Positions 48,861 through 60,194 of a DNA stretch of 64,000 nucleotides are shown here, piece by piece (within the stretch, counting starts at the first letter, position 1; the number at the start of each line of letters is the position of its first letter). Where the stretch lies: assembly GCA_037349315.1 (NCBI GenBank), contig JBAIAC010000024.1:37745501-37809500 (forward strand), read 5' to 3'. The notes beneath the pieces are model-generated. The model saw only the letters and a program-made list of their open reading frames with translations. It had not been told where the DNA came from and searched no databases. The position numbers and the translations under genes are program-made. The stretch is from Chelydra serpentina (lineage: Eukaryota > Chordata > Testudines > Chelydridae).

Positions 48861-49469
48861 TTGCCTGGTGCATGGTTCGCAGTCCACTTGTTGGGTACTC
48901 ACGTACACTAAGCCCCACGCACCCAGTGAAGCAGATGAACTGTGGCGGGACAACACCTTATTGGCTGGGGGCTGCCCAGCTTGAGGCGGGCGATAGTTGT
49001 CCAGTGAGACATGGTGATCCCTCCCACCGTCAGAAGCAACCCCTGGCGCCAGCTCTACGCCAATCGAGCAGGGGGCTTATAACCGGTAAACTGTTGCTTC
49101 CCGTATTGTGTCAATGCTGTGAAGTGAAGCTGGAGTGTCCTCTCCAGGGCGCAAGCCAGGGCAGGGTGATATGGAGGAACAGCTGTTGCCCATGCAGCAG
49201 AACACCCCTCTCCACGCAACTGATGGATCCAAGGGAAAGACAATGTTGATACAACTTGGCACCAGTGGCGTCGCAGGAGTTGCCGGAAAGACATTGAGGA
49301 CAATGTCAGACCGCCATCGGGACTCCGACACCAGATTTGGTTTCAGGGTTGACTCCCTTAGCCTTTCCCATGAGTGGGTATTGCCACAAGGCAGTGGAGG
49401 TTTTAAATCAGAGTTTTCCTTCTCCTAGGTGGGCTGCCTTCCAAGGCTGACAAGCCCCACCTACCCGAA
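48861..49469 (-). other. 5' leader of the 3.86-kb LINE
   Basis: About 600 bases from the defined 5' end (TTCGGGTAGGTGGGGCTTG on the minus strand) to the ORF. It is GC-richer than the surroundings and should carry the internal promoter of the element. Overlapping frames of 82-84 codons at 49,055-49,331 exist, but I cannot assign a function to them. Confidence 0.6.
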
Positions 49470-49575
49470 ACTGATGGGTAACTGAGGCACAAAGAGATTA
49501 AGTGATACAGATGTCTATGGCAGAAACAGGAACTGTTCCCAAATCATCTGATTCCTGCTGCAGAGCTTTCCCCAA
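49470..49575 (-). repeat. MIR-like SINE, 5' part
   Basis: On the minus strand it reads CAGGAATCAGATGATTTGGG (tRNA-like head), TGTATCACTTAATCTCTTTG (core) and CCTCAGTTACCCATCAGT, which continues exactly into 45,609 once the LINE is removed. Confidence 0.75.
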
Positions 49576-49635
49576 AACACCATCTTCCTTTCTACTTTAC
49601 ATCCCCCCAAAGAAAGCATAAGAACAGACTTTAAG

Positions 49636-49706
49636 GGGTGAAATCCTGGTCCCACTGAAGGCAATGGCAAAACTCCCATTGACTTCAATGGGTCCAGAAT
49701 TTCACC
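49636..49706. repeat. palindromic repeat, GGTGAAATCCTGG...TTTCACCC type
   Basis: GGGGTGAAATCCTGGTCCCA on the left pairs with GGTCCAGAATTTCACCC on the right. The inner arms GAAGGCAATGGC and CATTGACTTCAATGG also pair. A well-preserved fold-back unit of about 71 bp. Confidence 0.6.
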
Positions 49707-49708
49707 CA

Positions 49709-50474
49709 AGTTCTTTAATTATCAGAAGGATGAAAAGCATTGACCCCCCTCTAATAATATGAAAAAATTTCTCACATGCCCTTCATTTCCTTATTGAAAC
49801 TGGAACACATTTGTTTTTCTCACATTTATTCAACATTTCCAATTAAACATGTTCCCAGCAAACAAATAAAACTTCCCAACAACAGTACTTCTGCAGTCAG
49901 AAATCTTACAAGGTTTTCTATCACCAAGCAACACTAAGCAAAGTGTGATGCTTGCTGCTACTTTTGTGTTAAGAGTTCTACTTTTTTCACCTCCGAAGTA
50001 TAACAAACTTGTTTGTGATTCTTCACATAACATGAAAGGTGTTTAATTCAATCACTCAACAGTTATCACACAGCACTGGACATAATCCCTTAAGAGATCA
50101 TGGGACTGTGGTGTGAGTTAATTTTCCTAGAGTGGCAGTCACCTCATGATGTTTACTCATCCAATTTAATCAGTAAGGGTCTCAATTTGCCTGTGTAATA
50201 GAATCAGATAAAAAGAAAACCAGAATGACTCTGTGGTTATCAGCAAATTATGTCTCTATTGATAGTACTAATAAAATAATAATAATAATAATTAATAATA
50301 ATACATCAATGTTTAGGGAAACAATAAACAGAAAGAAAGAAAAGACAAATGCTGAATAAGTAACTATGCACCTACTATAAAGATACATGAAACTTTAGGG
50401 TTTTGCAAACATTTTTGTGAATATCTGGTAGTTATCAAAATATTTGTAAACAATAAATAGCATGCAGCCCTGTT
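49709..50474. other. no recognised gene; (AAT)n tract
   Basis: An imperfect (AAT)n tract spans about 50,266-50,305. The rest is unrecognised. Confidence 0.5.
50266..50305. repeat. (AAT)n microsatellite
   Basis: AATAATAATAATAATAATT followed by AATAATAATAC; imperfect trinucleotide run. Confidence 0.9.
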
Positions 50475-50770
50475 TCAACATGCCAACTCATCAAAAAGCC
50501 ATTCATTTGACTTGGTCTTCACCAACCACTCCTCTCTCTCTGACTTCTCTGTTGCTGAGTTCCCCTTCCCTGACCATCACCTGGTCTCTTTTAACATCAC
50601 CCATCAGCCCCTCCACACTCGCACCCATACCTCCTGTCACTTGGCCTTTGCGGGTCTTCTAGTCCATCAGTCATCTGCTCTCAGCCCTCTTTTCCTTTTC
50701 TTCCATTGACATGGTTGTTAATTCTATCCATTCCTCATTGTCCTCCACCCTTGACTCTTTCGACTCTCTC

Positions 50771-50877
50771 TCTCATCACGAGGTTCGCCCTCCAATTGCC
50801 CAGCTCTGGCTCAACCCCAATATCACTTCCTCCACTCCTCCTTTCATGCTGCAGAGGCTGACTTCCTCCATTACAAA
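50771..50877 (+). repeat. source copy of a 107-bp perfect duplication
   Basis: These 107 bases inside the L2-like LINE occur again, base for base, at 58,586-58,692. They start TCTCATCACGAGG and end CTCCATTACAAA. Confidence 0.95.
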
Positions 50878-50982
50878 TTCATTTTCTCCTCTTTCACTTC
50901 TGCCCTCTTCCTAGCTAAATAACTTTACTCCAACCCAATTGAATCTCATGACTGCAATCCCAACTGCCTTTTCACCCTTTTT

Positions 50983-51272
50983 GGGCTGGTCTACACTACC
51001 CCAAATCAATCTAAGTTATACAACTTCAGTTACGTGAATAACGTAACTGAAGTTGACGTAGTTAGATCCACTTACTGTGGTGGCTACACTGCGCTGTGTC
51101 GACGAGAGAGCATCTTCCATCGACTTCTTACACTTCTTGGGGTGGTGGAGTACATAAGTTGATGGGAGAGTGCTCTCCCATCAGTTTAGTCTGTCTTCAC
51201 CAGACCCACTAAATCGACACACTCTGCATCGATTGCAGCAGTGCTGATCTACCAGTAAGTGTAGACATGCCC
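50983..51272. mobile_element. Harbinger-like MITE
   Basis: Begins GGGCTGGTCTACACT and ends AGTGTAGACATGCCC, a 15-bp terminal inverted repeat with two mismatches. The interior contains a TTCAGTTACGTGAATAACGT palindrome and GGGAGAGTGCTCTCCC. The 290-bp unit sits inside the L2-like LINE. Flanking TTT and ATA do not match, so the target duplication has decayed. Confidence 0.7.
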
Positions 51273-51566
51273 ATAGACTCATTCCTCAAACCTTCCCCTC
51301 CTCCTTCCCCCATTCCTCTGTCTTCACAGGATCTTGCACATTTCTTTTTAAGAAAAGAATAACAAAATATGACTTGATCTTCCCCTTCCCCTCGGCTCAT
51401 TGTTCCTTCACTCCCACAACTCTCTTCTTCCCAGTCACAGATGTTGCTTATCTGCTCTGCTCCTTTAATCCCTGCACGTACTCCAGTGACCCCCGTCCCA
51501 TCCCATCTCATGATTTCCTTCTTGTCCACTTTCACCCCCTCCTGTACTCATCTCCTTAACCTCTCT

Positions 51567-51822
51567 GGGCTTGTCTATACAAATCATTAGTGCATGACAA
51601 GCTGGGGTGTAAATATGCATCACACTAGTCTGCTACACACTAACGGTCTGTTGCCACACACTAAAAGTTCCCTGTGTGCTTTGATCTATCTGCCTCCCTT
51701 TGAAATGGAAGCACATAGAAGCACACAAGTGCATGCCATGTGAACAATAAGTGCATGGTAGGCTACTGTGAAGTAATTTACATCTAGCCTGCCGAGCACT
51801 AACTATTCATATAGACAAGCCC
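51567..51822. mobile_element. Harbinger-like MITE, second copy in the LINE
   Basis: Begins GGGCTTGTCTATAC and ends ATATAGACAAGCCC, nearly perfect 14-bp inverted ends, 256 bp long. The interior differs from the other two MITEs, with GCACACAAGTGCATGCCATG. No clean target duplication is visible. Confidence 0.65.
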
Positions 51823-53641
51823 TAATTCTCCTCTGGCTCTTTCCTCTCACAAAATAAACATGTTTTAGTCTCTCCCATCTTTAAAAAACACCCTTGACCC
51901 AACTAGCCTCTCCAGCTATTACCCCACTTCCCTTCTCTCTTTCATCTCTAAGCTCACTGAGCACACTGTTTATAATCACTGTCTGGAGTTCCTCTCCTTC
52001 AATTCCATCCGAGACCTCTCAAATCTGATTTCTGACCCTTGCACTCAGTTGAAACCACTCACCAAAATCTCTAATAACTTCTTATTAGCCAAATTTCATC
52101 CTCCTTGACCTGTCAAACACCTTGACACAGTCAGCCATGCCCTTGTTCTTGAAATCTTCTCCTTGCTTGGCTTCCATGACTCTATCCTCTCCCAGTTCTT
52201 ATCCTACCTTTCCTATTGCTTCTTCAGTGGGTCCTTTGGGGGACCATTCTCATACCCACTCCACCTTTCTGTGGGGATTCCTTGGGGGTCTCCTTCTTTT
52301 TCCCCTCATCCATAAATTCAAGTTCTACAACAATCTATATGCTGATGATGCACAATCATCCTCTCTACTCCAGACCTGTCTCCTTCTGTCCAAACTAAAA
52401 TTTCAGCCTCTCTCTGACATCTTCTTGTAGATGTCTAGCCAGCAGCGCAAGCTAAATATGGCTAAACCAGAGCTCTTAATCATCCCTGCTACCTCCTTTA
52501 TCCATCACTGTGGGCAGCATCACCATCCTGCCTGTCCCTCAGGCCCATAACCTGGGAGTACTCTTTGACTCAGACTTCTCTCTTTAGGGCCTCACATACA
52601 GGGTGTGTATAAGTCTTACAGATTCTTTCTGTATAACATTTCTAAGATAGAACCTCTCCTATCCATCCACACAGCTAAAACTGTTTTCCCCCACTCATCA
52701 TCTCACATCTTAATTACTGTAACATCCCTCTTTCTGGGCTTGACAAATGCAATCTTGTCCATTCATATTCATTCAGGAAGCTGCTGCTAACTTGATTTTC
52801 CTAGCCCATTGTTTTGTCCATGGAACTCCTCTCTTTGCATCTCTTCACTAGCTCCCTCTTTATTGCACCAAACACAAGCTACTTGTCTACAGTTTCAAGG
52901 CCTTTCACAGCCTCTCTCTCATTCAGTATTGACAGGTTGACTCCCACCTCTGATTGGCCAGCCTCCATCACCCACTTGTTACATTTTCAAACGAGCCCTT
53001 TTGTGTTTTTTTCCATGCTGCCTCTCATACTTGGGAGGTGCTTCCTGTAAACATCTGGAAAACTCTCTCATCATCCTCCTTAAAACTCTCCTTTTCTGTG
53101 ATGCCAACAAAAAGCTTCACGTTGGTTAGGCTCTTGATATGCTGAAACCACAGCCTATCATGTCTCATTGTTTCCTTGTACTCCTCCCCCGCCCCCCATC
53201 TGTATGCATTTGTTGTCTCTTGTCAGACTTTTAATGTAAACTCTTTGGGGGAGGGATGAGCTTTCTGTTCTATATTTGTACAGCACCTAGAACAATAGGG
53301 TCAGGTCCATGACTGGGCTCCTACCTGCCACAATAATACAAATAAATAGTAATAAAGCATGACTGAATTGCAGTAAATCAAATTTAAGCTATTTGCAAAC
53401 ATTTATGAGCAAAGAAGTATTGTTTCATCATTGTTGCACCATTTGTGATCACAATTCTATGTTTGAGTTTCCAGTTGTAAAAAGGAATGAGTACATTAAA
53501 AAAGAAACTGATTATTAATTATGTAAAGACTATTCCATGTTGCAAGTATCTGCGCTCAATGTTTTAACTTGCTAGTAAACAATGAGTTTCTCAGGAAGAT
53601 TCTACATAAATCTTTTAGCTACAATTTCATGGTAATGAATG

Positions 53642-53730
53642 AAGGCCCAAATTCTGTGCATACCACCTGTGCAACCCACTAATGTCAGTAGAGTTGCATG
53701 AGGTGCATATCAGCACAGAATTTAGTCCTA
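53642..53730. repeat. palindromic repeat
   Basis: GGCCCAAATTCTGTGCATAC on the left pairs with CAGCACAGAATTTAGTCCT on the right around an AATGTCAGTAGAG centre. Confidence 0.5.
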
Positions 53731-54064
53731 AGTGTTTGTGATAATTATTGTATGTGTTCTGGTGACAGCCTATTACTCTAAAACTAAGAGCAGATTCCTG
53801 TTAGGTGACATCCCTAAGTGTCAGCAGGCATTTTGCACTTGGCAGTCAAGGCCAGAGAGTCAGACTGATGGATAGCATAGCACTCTATAATAAAAGAGTT
53901 TGATTCATATGGGGAAGAGTATACCTGATAGAAGACATGGTGTTTATGTCACCCTAACAAGTAGACAGATTCATTGACTAGATGGTGTTAGTGTCTTCAT
54001 CATTGAGTTATATCTATTATCATAAACAATGCTGCTTGGCAGTCAATAGTGCTTTCTTTCTGAG

Positions 54065-54262
54065 GATCTCAAACCATTTTACAAACATTAATGCAGTTAG
54101 CTTTGCAACATTCCTGTGAGGTAGGGAAGTGGTGTTATCCCCATTTTATATTTGAAGGGAGAATGCATGACTTTCCCAAGTTGTTCACATGGCAAGTCTG
54201 TGGCAGAGCCTGGAGAGGAGCAAGACTCCCAATCTTGTGCTTGAATCACCAAACTGTTTTCC
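54065..54262 (-). repeat. MIR SINE, minus strand
   Basis: CATTCCTGTGAGGTAGGGAA, TTATCCCCATTTTATATTTG and CTTTCCCAAGTTGTTCACAT, then GTGGCAGAGCCTGGA, match in order the reverse complement of the MIR core. Confidence 0.75.
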
Positions 54263-56976
54263 TTCGTCGGTATTGCTCTATAAACAAATATGAAAAAAAT
54301 GATTATTATTGGAGTTCCCTGAGTGAGTTTATGAACTACGTAATGGCAGGTTATCAGATGTGAACTTTCTTTAATTTGATCACTTAAATGCTAATTCTTT
54401 CCTATATTATGAGAAAGCATATTCATGGGCTGAAGTTTTTCCCCTGTACCTGGGCTATTTGTAAATTGGAATTAGATAAAATATAGCTATACTATTAGGA
54501 CTGGGGTATTCAAATAAATCTAAGATAGGCAGCCAGTGATATTCAAGAGGATTGGGTACCTAACTCCCTTAGGATCCTTTGAAAATCCCAGCCATGTGAT
54601 TAGACCAGTTGAACATTAGTTTTGTACAAAGCCTAAAATACAGGGTCAAATTCTACCGTGATTGCAGTGGACTGCCAGAGGTTTCACATCAGGCAGCTCT
54701 GAGTTGTTTCACTTTACTCGTACTTCCAAAATTGAATATAAAACTGATGGCATTTTAAAATGCTGGAAATTACTGTCAAAAATGACTCATGCCAAAGAAA
54801 AAGTGTACAAACCCCTCCTGTTTGGGTTTACAGGGACTCTTGCGAACCAAAATGGCCAATTTCTTTTACAAAGTTTCAAGTTTCCATTTTCCATTTTCAG
54901 TTTGAGTTTCATGTTTTTGAAAATCTGAAGACTCAATGTGAAACTGAATAAACTCGGATAAATTCTGCTAACATAAACAAAGCTTGCTAGGTAACCATCA
55001 AGTCGAAGGCTAAGGTTCTCCTGACTACTCCCTAGAAAGCAGCAAGAGGTAGTTGGTGAGAGTGCGCTATTTGAATAATTGGGAGGCAGGGATCCAGGAT
55101 GGGAAGTGGTTAGAGGAAGATGATTTGTTTCCTGGTTGAAGGAGGGAAAGGCAGGAGTTGGAAAGGTAGAAGTCTGAGTTTATGGGAAAGAGGGAGCCCC
55201 AAATGAATCATCGTCACAATTGGCCAAACAGACATTGGAGAGAGGGTCATGAATCTAGATCAGTTTTGTGTGGTCCTAAGAGAATCCCTTGGGGGGTCCA
55301 ATACTTGGCCTAGTTTTTACCTAGTTTCAGGTTGATTGTTTTGTACATCTCTAATTAGGACATTTCCTACTGTATTCATAAAAAGGCGGGTCCACAACTC
55401 ACTGCAACTTATGAATGGTTATTTTAAAGATAATTTCAACTAAATAGCAAGACAGTATGTAAAATCCTATAGTCAAAGAATGACTTTCAACTGAGACAGT
55501 ACCTATTGACTTGGAAAACACAAAGTTGCTTTCTGGCTCTCTTGGTACAGCTGCTGCCTACAGATCATAAAAGTCCTAATCTGAGTGTCAGGTAGACATT
55601 TTCAGGATGACATTGAATCCAGCAATGAGACTGGGTGCTCTGCTAATTGTTTGTCTGCTCTGGAGTCTATCAGTTCGCAGATACAAAGGATGCACATTGC
55701 ACAGCTCATGAAGAGATCTTGTCCTATCAAATAAAACTATGGACATTTATAGCTCCAAGCAACCTTTTGTTGCACTCAGAATAGAGAAGAAAATCATTAA
55801 AATACTCCCAAGAGCTGTGATTTAACTCATTCTTTACTGCAAAAGAGAAAATAAATATACTTTGGTCTAAAATATAATGCTTCTAGCCTGCACATTACAA
55901 CCACTGGCATACAAAAATATGTGCAAACTACAAAAAAAGGATAGGTAATTGTACTCACAAGAGAAACCTTCAAAGGGTTAATTTTGAAAATAAGTAAAAT
56001 GTGCCCTGATTCCCCCAAATTGCAGTTGGTGAGAGAAGGATGTTCAGCATAAGTTACTCTAATATATACCTTACCCAAAAATGTACAAAGTCATGCCAGT
56101 TGACTCCTGCTCTACTGTGATACTCGTGAAGGTGTATTATTCTGTGGCACCATGGTCCAGAGCAAATCCTCCCATGGAGTTACCAATAGGAGAGTGTCTT
56201 TGTAGGCCAGGGTAAGGGGGAGGAATTCAGTGGGGATTTTCTTCAGAGATATTTTAGTTACATTAGATTTGATTGCCATCACCCATTCACCTGTGGATAA
56301 AACAAAGAGATTTACCCCCAGAACTCTTGGATGCCTGAAGAAGGGATTCACCTAACCATCCATGTTGAGGCCCTGGGCTTCTCCACGAACCCTTAGGCTC
56401 CCTTTGACCTACATCCTGGCTCCTCAGCTAAAGCTATCCCAGGTCCCCTTTAAAGGGTAAGTTCCTCAGCACAGAGTGGGGTAACAGAAGTAATCTCCAT
56501 ATTATCTTCTGCAGGAAATCTCTGTGGGTCTAGTGTGGGAGGGGTAGGATGATGGGAAGTACACTGAGTCCCTGTTCCAGCACCATATCTCCTCACTGCC
56601 ATATCCTCTACCTCTGTAGGGTTCAGGAAGTATGGAACTAGTCCCCTCCTGTGTGGGACGGAGCAGATCTGCATATATATCTTGGGAACACAATTTGAGC
56701 CATGGAGACCAGGAAGCCCACTGGACTATTGGACTGAGTCAGGTATGTGGCTAATCTATATATAATGTACAAGGGTTTGGTTTGCTTTTGGAGGACAGGA
56801 TGACTATAATCTAGCTCCACAGTCCATCTGTTGGTTTCCTCGTATCTGCAACCATGTACAAAATAGATGGCTCTTGTGGGTATAGGCCTGATTGACCTGA
56901 GTATCTAGATATGGATGAGGCCACATTTCTCAGCAAGCATGATCGGGAAGGTAAATGGGTCAGTAGGCTAGAGAGA
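54263..56976. other. no recognised gene; weak palindromic fragment
   Basis: A TGGGTACCTAACTCCCTTAG block at 54,555-54,600 resembles the CTTAGG palindromic repeats. The rest, about 2.7 kb, is unrecognised. Confidence 0.45.
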
Positions 56977-57330
56977 GGATGTTTGTATTAGCTAAGATAA
57001 GTTGGAACAACCTGGTATCATTCATAATAGATAAGATAAATTGGAATGTAAGATGAGGAAAGAGTAGATCATGCATGGACAGTTGTGGGCAGAGCATGCT
57101 GTGCAGGGATTGGTTCCTACAAAGTAACCAAGTCAATTCCAAAGCATGTGATGCAATGTATAGTAATGCAATGTATGTGTAAATGTATACAAAGGAAGAG
57201 TTTTCGGTGATCTACCTGCAACCAGCAGGTTTAACTCAGCATAGTTTTGCTGTCTGCTAAATACCTGAATGATAAAATCTGGAGTCGAACTGAGTTTGTG
57301 GGATGCCAAGTAGAAGGGATCTCAGAGGGA
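56977..57330 (+). repeat. possible LTR-like repeat
   Basis: The stretch from TGTTTGTATTAGC through GTTTAACTCAGCATAGTTTT to TAAAATCTGGAGTCGAACTG has the look of an LTR 3' half ending in a tRNA-primer-like transition. I could not define either end or a target duplication, so this is a weak call. Confidence 0.25.
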
Positions 57331-58585
57331 ATTCCAGTGGGTAAATAGATGATGTTCAAATGTTGAGTGTGCAGTTTAGACGGCCATTTTTTAAAATTTG
57401 GGCATACAATTTATTGCCATAATGTTCAGGAAAATATATGTTAAAAGCCTGAATTCTAATTACTTTGTTTATGCATAACTAAATATTTATTTCAGTCTAG
57501 TTTCATATAATTTACTCTCATTTGATATACCTAGTGTGAACGTAAGCTAATTATGAATTTACTTGCATTAAATAGAACAGATATTTTCATTTTATTTACT
57601 CGCCTTATGTTGGCTCAGAATAAGCCATAGGGTCAGTTTTAAAATTTCACTTCTGTCATATGATGACCTTGCTCCAGGCTCTCTAATCAGCATCTTATTT
57701 CATATGTACCAGCTCTTTCTTTGATTTAGGTGTTTGTCTTCTTAAAATTCCCACTATTGATCTTAAATCTTTGGAAGGTAAGCCCTTTATCAGTTACACC
57801 CCATGGGTCCTAATGCAGTCCCAGAGAGATCTGAAAGGCTGATGCTTTCTCAGTGTTCAGATCTGTACATATTGCAAGAAAAAGAATTTCAGGACCAGCA
57901 AAAATACCATTACTATAATATTGTTTGGGTTACATATTTTTCATTTATTCTTTTATTGTTTCTATCTATCATGCACAGCCGTGTGTGATAAGCAATTACA
58001 AAAGATCCTTTATGAAATCACATTATGTTTTGTGTTATACGTAACCCAAGGCATTTATCTCCAAAACATCAAATCAATTAAAAATGTGTGATGGTTTGAG
58101 GATAAGAAGACCCAGTAATAAAACAATTTGACATTTAACTGTTGGGCTCAATTCTCAAGGTTATATGAAGTGCAATAGATGCTCTGCTGTTCCTTTTAAG
58201 GGTGTGGGGGGTATTTATTTATTTTTTAGATAAAATTCCTAGAAAACCAAACATGGAAAATACAACACTAGTGTTAATTACATTCATCTTAGTCTAGCCA
58301 ACATTTATGATTTCCAAATTAGTTACAAAAGACCGGATTAAAAATGGCTAGCTCTCACACTCCTTATATAGTAATTGTATGTAACTTCCCTGGAATGCAT
58401 CTCAGTTACATACATTCTTCTTTATTATATTGCATGTTGCAGATAGCATAAACAGATCATGCTGAATTGAGCAGCTGGATGGTGTGAAATCCAAGGAAGA
58501 GGGAGAGAAAGTTAAAGAAAATTCAGTTAGAAAAAGAAACCTTAACATTTCATGTCCTGCTTCTAGGATTAAAAAGGTATTAAAA
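57331..58585. other. no recognised feature
   Basis: AT-rich DNA with no recognisable signature. Confidence 0.45.
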
Positions 58586-58692
58586 TCTCATCACGAGGTT
58601 CGCCCTCCAATTGCCCAGCTCTGGCTCAACCCCAATATCACTTCCTCCACTCCTCCTTTCATGCTGCAGAGGCTGACTTCCTCCATTACAAA
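58586..58692 (+). repeat. 107-bp perfect copy of part of the L2-like LINE
   Basis: Identical to 50,771-50,877 over all 107 bases. Flanking sequences (TATTAAAA on the left, ACAACATATA on the right) do not match the LINE, so only this internal fragment was copied. There is no poly(A), tail or obvious target duplication. Confidence 0.95.
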
Positions 58693-58799
58693 ACAACATA
58701 TAAGAGTGTGTAGTAAACCAGTGCCATTATTTGAAAACTACATCTAAATAAATTGCAGGGTTACCTGAAAATTCTAGCATTTAGTTAAGATAAGCTTAT

Positions 58800-59200
58800 A
58801 AAGATCTAGATGATTATGTGACTAGAGACACAACGTAGGTCAGATAATATCTTTCAGTGGACACTTCTGTTGATGAGAGAGACAAGCTTTCGAGCTGCAC
58901 AGAGATCTTCACATATGGGAAAGGTACTAAGAGTGTCACAGCTAAATACAAGAACTGATAGTTCAGCATAAGTAGTTAGCACATATTCTACGGGACCATT
59001 CGAGGTGAAGTGGCCTGTTAACACCCATGCATTGGGGTAAAAAGGAGGCTTAGTGGATTACAGATTGTTGTAATAAAACATAAATCCCAGGGTCTTTATT
59101 AAAACTGTGATTTTTAGTGTCTAGCAAAATGATGAATGTAAGTGCTCAGGCTCATCTTGTGAAAGTGTTGATGTACCCTGGCCTTTGGGGAGTTTGCTTC
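58800..59200. repeat. reptile interspersed repeat of unknown class
   Basis: Blocks such as AACGTAGGTCAGATAATATC, TGATGAGAGAGACAAGCTTT, CGAGCTGCACAGAGATCTTC and AAGTAGTTAGCACATATTCT match a repeat I recall as abundant in reptile genomes. I could not assign the transposon class or exact ends. Confidence 0.5.
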
Positions 59201-59639
59201 TGATGATGCGCTTGAGGGACACACCAACACAAAGAGGCACCAGACCCTGCCAAAACAACATATGCAAAACCTGGTTCTCTTGTTTTGGGTGAATGTTTCC
59301 ACTGGAGTTTTTCCAGGGATATCCTCACCCTTCAACAAAAAAATACCTGGAATCCACTGTCCCAAGCAAGAAACCCACAGTAATTAACCCTTAGAATTTA
59401 ATCTGCTACTCCCACAAGATCTATGAACATCCATGCAATATTGTGCCTCAGGAGACCTTCTCTGACCCATACTTCATCTCTCAAATAGCCCTATCCAGAG
59501 AGCTACACCTCAGGATCCTCAATAGCTCTCCACAAGACAGACTCTTTAAGGAATTTCCCACTTCAGATTCTATACCTATAAGACACTCTCCCAGTCACTT
59601 CCAATGAGCTGAAAACAGCCTCCCCACTCACTAAACATA
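59201..59639. other. no recognised feature
   Basis: Sequence between two repeats; no coding signature recognised. Confidence 0.4.
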
Positions 59640-60190
59640 AACTTCAATGAGCCACTGTTCCAGACAATTGCAAGATAGCAAAAATTGTATCCATATTTTA
59701 AAATAGGGATGGAGTGATCCTGGGAATTATAGACCTATACACCTCCCATCTGTACCTGGCAAATTGGTCGAACTGATCAAAAATGTAACAAAACACCTGG
59801 AACATCATGGTCCAACCAGAATTGATTCTACAAAGGAAAACCATTTCTTGTTAATTTTAGAATTCTTACACTTGATCGACAAAGTAGTGGATGAAGGAGA
59901 ACCAATAGACATATTTTATTTAGATGTCCGAAAGGCCTTTGACAAAGTGCAGCACAAGATGCTACTGAAGAAAGTAAGTAGTCACAGGATGGAGGCAAAC
60001 TGCTGTCTTGCATCAAACACTGGCTGGGAGACAGAAAGAAAAGAATAGGAATGAACAGTCAATTTTCCTCATGGCAAAATGCGAACAGTGGGGACTCAAA
60101 GTTCCTTACTGGGTCCCATGTTGTTTAATATATTTATTAATGACCTGGAAAGTGGAACAACATTTCCAGATAGCACAAATTTATTTAACT
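59640..60190 (+). mobile_element. L3/CR1-like LINE RT fragment
   Basis: Decayed RT of a CR1-related LINE distinct from the others. A CKIAKIVSIFK-like block at about 59,672 is followed by VELIKNVTKHLEHHG (59,767-59,811), ILEFLHLIDKVVDEGEPIDI, and YLDVRKAFDKVQHKMLLKK at about 59,917-59,973. [17 protein letters not shown] block lies at 60,120-60,160. DKVPHK in place of DTVSHD is typical of older L3-like lineages. The fragment stops before the catalytic FADD box. Confidence 0.75.
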
Positions 60191-60194
60191 TAGT

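Larger units (their letters stand above)
45610..49469 (-). mobile_element. full-length non-LTR retrotransposon (RTE/I-group-like) with 8-bp TSD
   Basis: A 3,860-bp minus-strand insertion splits a MIR-like SINE and is flanked by the perfect direct repeat ACTGATGG (45,602-45,609 and 49,470-49,477). Both ends are therefore defined. It has about 600 bases of 5' leader, one long endonuclease-RT ORF, a short 3' UTR of about 175 bases and no poly(A); its 3' end reads GACTAATGGATGCCAATG. The protein resembles vertebrate LINEs annotated near RTE or Nimb/I. The clade is left open. Confidence 0.9.
50500..52920 (+). pseudogene. L2-like endonuclease-reverse transcriptase remnant
   Basis: Decayed ORF2 of an L2-clade LINE. 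Recognisable pieces are the endonuclease end near 50,510-50,610, an L2-style KHPLDPTSLSSYYPTSLLSFISKL segment at about 51,885-51,950 (read with stops), a D..HALVLEIFSLLGFHDSIL block at about 52,125-52,185, the catalytic YADDAQSS box near 52,335-52,360, and a KHKLLVYSFKAFHSL-like block near 52,870-52,910. Stops and frame changes are frequent, and the GVPQG region is badly decayed. Confidence 0.75.
50475..53350 (+). mobile_element. L2-like LINE, old, interrupted by two MITEs
   Basis: Starts in the endonuclease (DLVFTNHSSLSDF, with DHHLVSF near 50,575), continues through the linker, RT and C-terminal blocks, and ends with a tail (TAATGTAAACTCTTTGGGGG, TTGTACAGCACCTAGAACAA) and a CAAATAAATAGTAATAAAG end at about 53,350. 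After removal of the MITEs at 50,983-51,272 and 51,567-51,822 about 2.33 kb remains. The tail is shared with MIR-like SINEs in this window. Confidence 0.8.
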
